A stretch of 64,000 bases of DNA from Bacteroides sp. 43_108 (GTDB lineage: Bacteria; Bacteroidota; Bacteroidia; Bacteroidales; Bacteroidaceae), in contig MNQS01000005.1 in NCBI GenBank assembly GCA_001915545.1, positions 14,390-78,389 on the forward strand, in the 5' to 3' direction. Every line of letters starts with the position of its first letter. Position 1 is the stretch's first letter. The notes under the pieces are model-generated. The model saw only the letters and a program-made list of their open reading frames with translations, was not told where the DNA came from and did not search any database. The position numbers were made by a program, and so were the translations under genes. This document shows, one piece after another, positions 1 to 7,807 of this stretch.

Positions 1-3000
1 GCTGCTAGAAGTCCATTATCTGCTGCCAACTGAATATACTTAATAGATAGTTCAATATTCTGTGGCAGTCCATCGCAACCGTCTTCATACAAAAGACCTA
101 AATTATAAGCTGCCTTATATTCTTTTTTTTCAGCTGCTTGCTTAAGTAAATCTACTTCCTTTTGTATATCTGACTGTAAACCTCCTCTTCCTTCACTCAT
201 ATAAATCCACAGCCGGAACATAGCATTAGGATTCCCCAATTCTACTGCTTTCTGAAAATAAGAAACTGCTATTCGATCGTTTTCTCCACTTTCATCCATA
301 TAAGTTCCACCTAAATAATTATATGCAGTTCCTGTAGTATCATTCTCTGTAGCCTTTATATAATATTTACGCGCTAACTCTATATTATAAGGAACTCCTT
401 TCCCCCTTTCATAGATTAACCCTACACGAATTAAGACCTCCACATTATCTGGATTATATTTCAAATATTGTAAATAATAATCAAGTGCCTTACTGATTCC
501 CTCTTCCGTATCCAAAGAGTAATAATAATGTGCTAAATCTCTAGTTGCATTTGTGTACCCTTGATTAAGAGCCAATTCAAAGAAGGATATACCTTTTTCT
601 ACATCACGTGGAATTTCGGAATTACCAACTTTAAGAATGAAGCCACAACTATAAGAGCCATAGCCAGACCCCTTCTGTGAGGCCTTCAAATAAAAATCAT
701 AAGCTTTCTCGAAGTTTTCAGGAACTATTTCTCCTTCAAAATAAGTATCTCCCAAATCTGTCATTGCATGAATATATCCCAAATTAGCCGATTGAAGCAA
801 TAAGTCAATATATTTATCTACATTCTTTTCTGACAAAGCCTGACGAGCTTCCCGATAAGCTTGAACCGCCAAAGGATCGTCTTCCACTACAACTTCGGGT
901 TCTGTATCCATCTTATCAAGTAACTGAAAAGCACTTTCATTTCCCATTGCTGCTGCCTGACATAAATATTCTCGGGCTTTATCTCTATCTACTGCGGTAC
1001 CTTGTCCTCTCAAATACATAAATCCCAATGAATAAAAAGCATAGGCATATCCTCCCTTACAAGCCTCTACATAATATTCCATTGCTTTTTGATAATCCTG
1101 CTTTACTCCTTTACCGCAATAATATAAATCGCCTAATTCTGTTAAGGCACGACAGTTCTTCTGTTCTGCAGATTTCTTATACCAATAATATGCTTTTTCA
1201 TAGTCTATGGTCAACCCATCTTCACATGAATACATATCACCTAAATTACACATTGCATCAGAAAGCTCCTGGTCGGCTGCTTTTGTAAACCAGTTAGTTG
1301 CTCTTACAGGATTCACTTTTACATACCATCCAAAACGATACGCATTTCCTATATAATTCTGTGCATAGGCATAGCCATTTTCAGCTGCTTGTTGTATTAA
1401 ATTAAATCCTTCTTCTTCCTTTCCTGATATTTCTTTCTTTATAATCAACTCTCCTAAATGATATAAGCAGGAGGAAATACCAACTCGAGCACCCTTTTGA
1501 TACCATGAAGCTGCCTTCAATATATTTTTATGCACTCCATTGCCTTCTTCATAAATAAATCCTAAAGTAAACAGACAAGTTGGTTCATTGCTCTTTGCTC
1601 CCATTTCATACCATCTTACAGCTTCTTTCATGTCTTTTGGACAGCCAAAACTACCATAATAGTAATACTCACCCATGTTTTTCTGCGCTTCAACATATCC
1701 ATTTTCTGCAGCAAGTTTCATCCATTTTACTACCAAAGAATCATCCTTTTCTACAAAAAGTCCTTTTATATACATAAAAGCCAGAGAATATTGTGCATAG
1801 GCATTTCCCTTCTGTGCCGCACTAGAAAACCAATAATAAGCCAGCTCGTAATCCACCTCTACTCCATTGCCATAGAAATAAATATCTCCCAAACGAGTTG
1901 CTGCATCAGATTCTCCCATTTGCGCTGCCTGCAAAAGAGGTTTGATAGCCAACTGATATTTCTCTATATTATATAAATCAATACCTTTCTTTAAAAAGAC
2001 CTCACTCAAAGATTGAGACATACCAGCTTCTTTTCCTTTTTCCTCATAATGAAGAGCTTTTTGATACAATTCACTTTCCTCCAAATTTGCATAATCTTCA
2101 GGTGTCATCTGCTCTACAGTGATGCGCATCAATCCTTCATAGGCCATATTTGCATAAGCTCCTTCGGCCATTTTATCAAGATAGGACTTGGCTTTATCAT
2201 ACCCATCTTCTTGCCTTGACTGCATGTAAAGTTCTACCATTGCTTTTATTGCATCCACATAACCTGCTTCTGCTGCTTTCTGAAAATATTCCTCAGCTTT
2301 CTGTATATTGGGGCTAACAACTCCTTTTGCTTCATAATAAGCTAACCCCAAAAAATAGTATGCTTCAGGGACTTGCATTGCTTCAGCCTTACGAAAATAA
2401 TCCATAGCCTTAAACTCATCCATTTCAACTCCAAGACCATAGAAATACAGTTTTCCTAATCTGCATATACAGAATCCATCCTTTAATTGCGCTCCTCTCA
2501 TACACCAAGTAAAATGCTCCTCTTGGCGTTCTGAATCATCTTCGATTAATCTAATAACATCGTGTATGGCATTTATATCATTTCTTTCTGCCGCTTTTAT
2601 ATAAAACTCCATCTCTCTGCCAGAATATGCTGCTGGAGCTTCACCTTTTTCTATCAATTGAGCGATCTTATAATAAGCTGGTGAAAAGCGTTGTTCAGCA
2701 GAAGCTAGATATAAATCCCAAGCCTTATGCTTATCTACATTTGTGCCAAATCCGCACTCATACATCAAGGCTAAATAATACAAGCCAAGACTATCTCCAA
2801 AATCAGCCGACTTAGAGAACCATCGAAAAGCTTGCTCATCTCCCTTATTATCAGGCATATTATAATAAATCATAGCTAAGCCATTCATACCATCGGGGTT
2901 ACCCATTTGAGCTGCTTTATAATAAGCTTGCTGGGCTTTCTCCAGATCTTCATATTTTTCATCATACTGATAAAAAAAGCCTAACTCAAAATAAGCATCA

Positions 3001-4241
3001 ATATATTTTTTATCTAACGCCTTTTGTATCCATTCAAGCCTTTTCTCTGGATTTCCTCTTTCCATCTCGATATATGAAAGCTTAATCATTGACCATTCAT
3101 CGTCACGTTCTTCGGCCAACTGAAGATAAATTTTTTCAGCTTCTTCTTTGTCCATAGGCAGTCCATATCCATTATCCTTCATATACGCCATTTCTCCCAA
3201 CGCCATAATATTGTTTTGAGCTGCCGAACTTTTATAACAAGAAAGGGCCGTCTCATAATTCTGCTCTACATAAGATCCATTTTCATACATGTTTCCCAAT
3301 AAATACAGTCCGTATGAATTACCATTTTCTGCAGCTTTCTGAAACCACTCAAATGCCTTCTGGTAGTTACGTTCCTTAAGTTTTCCTCGATAATAAACCC
3401 TCCCCACAATAACTTGTGCAAAAGCTAAATTATCCTCCGCGTATGGCAAATATGTTTCTAAAATACCACCCCATAATTGATAAGTTCTTACCTTATTACA
3501 GAGTATATCACATAACAGATTTTGGGCTTCTGCATGATTTGCTACTGCCAATTTTAAAAGCAAATCGGATGCCTCCTGATATTTATGATTGCGATATAAA
3601 TTCACAGCCTCTTGATATAATGCAGAATTAGTACTAGCCTGACTTACTACAGCTATTTTATCAACAGCCTTGATATCTGTATTCTCCACACCTCTAGACT
3701 GATTTCGTTCACCTGATACCGCTACAGGTGGGCGAACTTCGTTAAGCAAAAGCATCTCCAACACTTGGTCAATCTTCGAATCAATGATATTTAATACACT
3801 TGTAATCATGTGATCCCATTGAGCTTTATCATTAAGATAATTGCAAAGAGGCTGAGTCTCAGAAGGATGTATCTGTCTCTGATATATCCAATCAATTGTT
3901 CGTTTTGATTTTTCTGTAATGTTGCCAATAAGTAAAGGAACTATTTTCATATTGTTTTCCTCTACCTGTTTCTTAATCCAAACCAATTCTTTATTCACAA
4001 TATAATCTGACGATACAAAACTCTCGCTTATTAATAAAATAGCGATATGTGACTGACTAATGTGATTATAAATTTCTTCATCCCATTTTTCACCTATAAC
4101 AAGTCCCTCGTCAAACCAAATTTCTGCGTCAGAATTTACATGGCGTTTAATTCTTGGAATTAAATGAATATTTCCCGGACCTTCGAGTACCCATTCTTTA
4201 TCTTCATGGGCATAGCTAATAAACACACGAGCTTTTGCCAT
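1..4241 (-). CDS. TIR-domain protein with a very long Sel1-repeat array (partial, C-terminus off the left edge)
   Basis: The frame stays open from an ATG at 4241 to the window edge, giving over 1,410 residues. Residues 3-130 form a TIR domain: it opens MAKARVFISYAHEDKEW, then IWFDEGLVIGEKWDEEI, then SSDYIVNKELVWI, where E85 sits at the glutamate position used by NAD-cleaving TIR enzymes. After a linker, from about residue 210 the protein is a continuous run of Sel1-like repeats (about 36 residues, pattern A..W..KAAE.G...A...LG..Y..G), still running at base 1. TIR domains are NADases or make nucleotide signals; Sel1 arrays are superhelical binding scaffolds. I infer a sensor-effector of an immune type. 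It lies 138 bp downstream of the RyR gene, with a 7 bp inverted repeat (4265-4271 and 4294-4300) in the gap. The region is AT-rich. Confidence 0.85.
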   Translation of the reverse strand, partial: MAKARVFISYAHEDKEWVLEGPGNIHLIPRIKRHVNSDAEIWFDEGLVIGEKWDEEIYNHISQSHIAILLISESFVSSDYIVNKELVWIKKQVEENNMKIVPLLIGNITEKSKRTIDWIYQRQIHPSETQPLCNYLNDKAQWDHMITSVLNIIDSKIDQVLEMLLLNEVRPPVAVSGERNQSRGVENTDIKAVDKIAVVSQASTNSALYQEAVNLYRNHKYQEASDLLLKLAVANHAEAQNLLCDILCNKVRTYQLWGGILETYLPYAEDNLAFAQVIVGRVYYRGKLKERNYQKAFEWFQKAAENGNSYGLYLLGNMYENGSYVEQNYETALSCYKSSAAQNNIMALGEMAYMKDNGYGLPMDKEEAEKIYLQLAEERDDEWSMIKLSYIEMERGNPEKRLEWIQKALDKKYIDAYFELGFFYQYDEKYEDLEKAQQAYYKAAQMGNPDGMNGLAMIYYNMPDNKGDEQAFRWFSKSADFGDSLGLYYLALMYECGFGTNVDKHKAWDLYLASAEQRFSPAYYKIAQLIEKGEAPAAYSGREMEFYIKAAERNDINAIHDVIRLIEDDSERQEEHFTWCMRGAQLKDGFCICRLGKLYFYGLGVEMDEFKAMDYFRKAEAMQVPEAYYFLGLAYYEAKGVVSPNIQKAEEYFQKAAEAGYVDAIKAMVELYMQSRQEDGYDKAKSYLDKMAEGAYANMAYEGLMRITVEQMTPEDYANLEESELYQKALHYEEKGKEAGMSQSLSEVFLKKGIDLYNIEKYQLAIKPLLQAAQMGESDAATRLGDIYFYGNGVEVDYELAYYWFSSAAQKGNAYAQYSLAFMYIKGLFVEKDDSLVVKWMKLAAENGYVEAQKNMGEYYYYGSFGCPKDMKEAVRWYEMGAKSNEPTCLFTLGFIYEEGNGVHKNILKAASWYQKGARVGISSCLYHLGELIIKKEISGKEEEGFNLIQQAAENGYAYAQNYIGNAYRFGWYVKVNPVRATNWFTKAADQELSDAMCNLGDMYSCEDGLTIDYEKAYYWYKKSAEQKNCRALTELGDLYYCGKGVKQDYQKAMEYYVEACKGGYAYAFYSLGFMYLRGQGTAVDRDKAREYLCQAAAMGNESAFQLLDKMDTEPEVVVEDDPLAVQAYREARQALSEKNVDKYIDLLLQSANLGYIHAMTDLGDTYFEGEIVPENFEKAYDFYLKASQKGSGYGSYSCGFILKVGNSEIPRDVEKGISFFELALNQGYTNATRDLAHYYYSLDTEEGISKALDYYLQYLKYNPDNVEVLIRVGLIYERGKGVPYNIELARKYYIKATENDTTGTAYNYLGGTYMDESGENDRIAVSYFQKAVELGNPNAMFRLWIYMSEGRGGLQSDIQKEVDLLKQAAEKKEYKAAYNLGLLYEDGCDGLPQNIELSIKYIQLAADNGLLA

Positions 4242-4379
4242 AATTACATGCTATTAAGGAACTACCACCTTATTTTCGAAAACAGTACAGAGAAAGGTGG
4301 CATATCTCTTATACTATAATATTCATAATCAAAATTGTAAGTTTAAATTTTACACAATATTTATTAGTAAACTATCGTT

Positions 4380-4685
4380 TTATTTTCTCAATATAATATC
4401 ATACCCTAACTTAATGACTAATTTAAGTGTGTCAAGGGCCGTGTGACGGTCATAATTCTTTTCCTCCTCCGACAATTGGCTGTAAGGTACAAGGCAAGGA
4501 TGTTTCTTTTCTGCATCATCGCGCACTTCACCGTAAGTCCACCCTTGAGCCATGCGTGAATGTGCCCATACCTCGTGCACATTTTCAGCTATAAGTTCGG
4601 TAAGTTCATGAAGCGATTCTGGCAACTCTACCTTACTTAAATCCACCGGTGCAGGAATATAATCTGTATTATTTTCTTGATTCAT
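4380..4685 (-). CDS. stand-alone RyR-domain protein
   Basis: This 101-residue protein is almost entirely one RyR domain, the cytoplasmic repeat first named from ryanodine receptors. It shows the family signature YIPAPVDLSKVELPESL, then LIAENVHEVWAHSRMAQGWTYG (residues 31-52), then HPCLVPYSQLSEEEKNYDR and a closing helix TALDTLKLVIKLGY. It has no signal peptide and no membrane segment. Prokaryotic RyR domains have been proposed from comparative genomics to bind nucleotide-derived ligands and travel with TIR, SLOG and channel-like proteins. Its ATG overlaps the stop of the upstream channel-like gene by 4 bp (ATGA), so the two are probably translationally coupled. The role as ligand sensor is inference; the domain call is strong. 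Confidence 0.88.
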   Translation of the reverse strand: MNQENNTDYIPAPVDLSKVELPESLHELTELIAENVHEVWAHSRMAQGWTYGEVRDDAEKKHPCLVPYSQLSEEEKNYDRHTALDTLKLVIKLGYDIILRK

Positions 4686-6832
4686 ACGTTCTTCTTATGA
4701 TTGATTGAATATATAATTTCAGGCAATATTTTGATAAATCCTTCATCCAGATAAATCACTTTAGGATCTATTTGGCGCAGTCTATCGTAGGAGCATATGT
4801 CCAAATGCGCCATTTTACATCCTTTTAATTCTTCTTTACGCTCAAAGCTGTGGCTTGCTTCCTTCTGCTCATCGAGGGTCAAATAACGGAAACGCATCAA
4901 AAGCTGCTCTACAACCCAACGGTTATGCTCGGTAATCGACAATGTATGAACATGTTCTTCATCCATTTCAGAGGCACCCCGGTATTCTACACTACGAAGT
5001 TTGGTCCATATCGAGTTAGCACTATAGACATTACTCCAATATTTAGCTATCTGCGACTTTCCTCTCGTGGAAATAACCCGTGGTGACTCTATATCGTGTG
5101 CTTTTACTACTTTTTCATACATTTCATCGTATTTTTTGCTCAACACAGTGGCAATATACTCCTGGGTAGCAACCAGCCAACCGTCATATGCATCCTTCAT
5201 CATACCAAATGCCTTCAATTGCTTGTAGTACTGGTTCATCCGATTGTGAATGGATATGCTGTCTATTACCGCAGAATTATGATATTGGTAAACCAATACC
5301 TGCACCGCATTCTCATACACCGCCTCGGGTAAATACAATGCCGCTGCCACACTCTGATTATCATTAGGTAAGCAAATGGCTACAGTGAATCTCTTATGTG
5401 TATCTTGCGCCATTGTCTGAAGATACTGGTGCACATCGTCATCCTCAATTCCCCGGCTAATAAATTCCCATTCTACATCAATAAAATCCTCTCCCAGGTA
5501 ATACTCGTCAGATAAAGCCTCTTTCTGATTCCAATCCGTTTCTTCATACAATTTGTGCATATCTTCATCTTCCCGTACCTCTCTCCAGCGAGACAAAGCA
5601 AAAAGTTCCTTGAACCGCCCTTTGAAATATTTCATTTCGGTATGACAATGCTGATCGATAAAAGTAATCCGCGATTTAAGCCTGGAGTCACGAACAAAAT
5701 TTGGATAATGGGCCAGACGGGCTGCTTCAATAGCTAAAGCTACCCCCATGCGGGACATTCCTACCACAACTAAATGCACCGTATCTTCTGATTCCACAAG
5801 TACCGGTTGTCTGCCTTCCAATGGAAGATAGCCAGAAAAGTTTTCCTCGAACAGCAAGCGAGTATTCACGAACACACGTTGAGCCCACAGTTCATAAAAA
5901 TTCATGGGCTTGAAATCAATAATATCTTTCACTTCATTGCTTATATCAGAATACTGAAAGATGGAGAAAGATGTCTGGTATTCAAACATCACACGACAAA
6001 GCAGACGACCACTTTTCTTTTTTTCATTTGCCTGAGACGAGTTAAATAAATTTCTCAACTGTTCGGCTATAATGTGCAGACAATTCAGATTCAAGGCATC
6101 GTGATTATTTTCATAATTATTATCTTCCATACTATCTCCCATGATGAAAACCTCAATCGCATGAGCAGGATGTAATTGTAAATCTAATATATCATCCTTC
6201 GAAGTACGATCACCTGCATAAATTATTACCTTCCGTTCTTCTTCAGCTGTCAGATACGAAAGTAGGCGACTCCGCAGTTCTTCCACATTCTTATTAGTCT
6301 GTACCACTACATAATCCAATGCTTCATAGCGTTTCAACGACTGACGAATGATACTAGGGACCGACTCATGTGCTCCGATAATAGCCACAAATTGTTTGCG
6401 CTTTAATGTCTCATCGTAACGAGCCAATCCACACCTCCATTTATCGACAAAACGGTCGTACCAACCAACAATGGATGAAATCAGAAAACCGTTCATGAAA
6501 ATACTTCCCGAGATAGCCAAAAAAAATGCGATGAAACGTCCGCTGCCTGGTGAAGCCATATTCTGACTACCAGGATCAATAAAATGATATAACACGGCCC
6601 ATGGTAGGGAAAACGTGCTATGTTCATCCCGGTCCATTAGAAAAGAAGAGTGAAACATTCCACAACATTCCATTATAAATAGTGTCGTACATACGATTAC
6701 AGGTATACACAGCACGAACAAAAATATAAAAAATACAGTTGACAATTTCCCTTGGACCAGCCATCGGTCAAGACCAACTCTCCGCCGGAAAATTTTTGTA
6801 AAGATTCTATGAAGCGTTTTTCTAAACATCAT
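4682..6832 (-). CDS. membrane protein with two TrkA-N/RCK-like Rossmann units and C-terminal RyR domain (CASTOR/POLLUX-like architecture)
   Basis: The protein has 716 residues. A basic N-terminus is followed by membrane helix 1 (about 30-54), a short aromatic re-entrant-like stretch (SLPWAVLYHFID, 75-86) and helix 2 (about 100-123, ending in ISSIVGWYDRFVDKWR). This resembles ion channels of the CASTOR/POLLUX type. Two Rossmann units follow: one beginning FVAIIGAHESVPSII (148-162) and one at VVVGMSRMGVAL with G358. The C-terminus (about 625-700) is a divergent RyR domain with EHNRWVVEQLLMRFRYL, E635 starting that motif. I infer a nucleotide-gated membrane effector or channel. It begins 42 bp after the NYN gene and overlaps the small RyR gene by 4 bp. 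A non-channel TrkA-N sensor protein is the alternative. Confidence 0.8.
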   Translation of the reverse strand: MMFRKTLHRIFTKIFRRRVGLDRWLVQGKLSTVFFIFLFVLCIPVIVCTTLFIMECCGMFHSSFLMDRDEHSTFSLPWAVLYHFIDPGSQNMASPGSGRFIAFFLAISGSIFMNGFLISSIVGWYDRFVDKWRCGLARYDETLKRKQFVAIIGAHESVPSIIRQSLKRYEALDYVVVQTNKNVEELRSRLLSYLTAEEERKVIIYAGDRTSKDDILDLQLHPAHAIEVFIMGDSMEDNNYENNHDALNLNCLHIIAEQLRNLFNSSQANEKKKSGRLLCRVMFEYQTSFSIFQYSDISNEVKDIIDFKPMNFYELWAQRVFVNTRLLFEENFSGYLPLEGRQPVLVESEDTVHLVVVGMSRMGVALAIEAARLAHYPNFVRDSRLKSRITFIDQHCHTEMKYFKGRFKELFALSRWREVREDEDMHKLYEETDWNQKEALSDEYYLGEDFIDVEWEFISRGIEDDDVHQYLQTMAQDTHKRFTVAICLPNDNQSVAAALYLPEAVYENAVQVLVYQYHNSAVIDSISIHNRMNQYYKQLKAFGMMKDAYDGWLVATQEYIATVLSKKYDEMYEKVVKAHDIESPRVISTRGKSQIAKYWSNVYSANSIWTKLRSVEYRGASEMDEEHVHTLSITEHNRWVVEQLLMRFRYLTLDEQKEASHSFERKEELKGCKMAHLDICSYDRLRQIDPKVIYLDEGFIKILPEIIYSINHKKNV

Positions 6833-6874
6833 TTTCTTTTTTAATCATCTAATACATATTTGTCAAAAAAAGAA

Positions 6875-7492
6875 TTACACGTTTCTACACAATTTGCCAA
6901 GTAATTCTTTATCTTGTGCAATCATTTCATTCATCTCAATATGCGTACACGCCTCTTCGCGTAAAAGCCGCGCAGTAGAAGATTGTTCTGATAAATTCCA
7001 TGTGAGCAACACTACATGAATCTTCAGCGATTTTAACTTTTTAACCAGCATTTCATGGTCAGCATCCCCCGTAATCAGCACTACATAATCAAACTCCCGA
7101 TATACGGAAAGTTCATAAGCTTCCAGTGCAAACCATACATCTATCCCCTTTTCAATAATCGTAATATCCCCATCTCTCTGTACCTCTCGTAGGTGTTTGT
7201 AATGAAAAATCACATCGTTCTCTATAAGACTATCTTCAAACTTTCGTTCAGAAAATAACAAATGCTTACTATTAGCATCATTCACCCGATAACGTCCTCG
7301 GAAATAATGACTTTCTGTAATGTAACAATTGGCTATTTCTAACCCACTTCGATTCGCAATTTCCGCACGAATAAAATCAAACAAAGATTTGATTTTAATA
7401 TTTAAAGACAATTGATCGGATAGGGCCTCATTTATCTTTGAGAAATATCCCCCATCAATGAAAATACCGATTGATTTAGATTCTGTTATCAT
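6875..7492 (-). CDS. NYN (LabA/DUF88-type) domain protein, predicted ribonuclease
   Basis: The NYN domain has the PIN-like acidic pattern: IGIFIDGGYF (D13), KGIDVWFALEAYEL (D118) and VVLITGDADHEMLVKKLK (D143, D145), numbered from the ATG at 7492. The frame extends upstream to 7552, but residues before MITESKSIGIFIDG are not NYN-like, so I prefer 7492. The NYN family groups metal-dependent RNases. The length (205 residues) suits a single domain with a short C-terminal tail. It is the first gene of a minus-strand run followed by the RyR membrane protein, the RyR protein and the TIR-Sel1 protein. Its substrate is unknown; cutting RNA as an effector, or processing a signal, are both possible. Confidence 0.82.
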   Translation of the reverse strand: MITESKSIGIFIDGGYFSKINEALSDQLSLNIKIKSLFDFIRAEIANRSGLEIANCYITESHYFRGRYRVNDANSKHLLFSERKFEDSLIENDVIFHYKHLREVQRDGDITIIEKGIDVWFALEAYELSVYREFDYVVLITGDADHEMLVKKLKSLKIHVVLLTWNLSEQSSTARLLREEACTHIEMNEMIAQDKELLGKLCRNV

Positions 7493-7552
7493 TATTTTTA
7501 TATGTTTTCGATAGTAATACTGCAAGGTAGGATATCTTTCAATAGTAGGCAA

Positions 7553-7807
7553 CTGAAAATAAAAGAAAAATCATAGGTATGTATCTAAAACATATTTTTC
7601 ATATAGCGTCATTTAATTGCAAGAATCAACTAACCGTTTTTAGGAGAACAGATTTGTTCAAACTCTTTCATAGTGAAATGAAACCAGCGCATAACAAACA
7701 AGCGTATGGCCCAATAGGATATCAGCACACAATTCTGCGGACAATCTCCACTTTTTTCGCAAATGAAAATTTACGAAAATCCTCTCATATCCGGACTGTA
7801 CACCAGT
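7553..7807. other. intergenic region, no convincing gene
   Basis: These 255 bp lie between the NYN gene start and the stop of the triple-AAA gene. They are AT-rich and should contain the promoter of the NYN-TIR run, but I find no clean minus-strand TAnnTTTG box. A 78-codon frame on the plus strand has no recognisable motif and overlaps the end of the AAA gene, so it is not called. The visible base-composition change from AT-rich (left) to mid-GC (right) occurs here. Confidence 0.4.
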
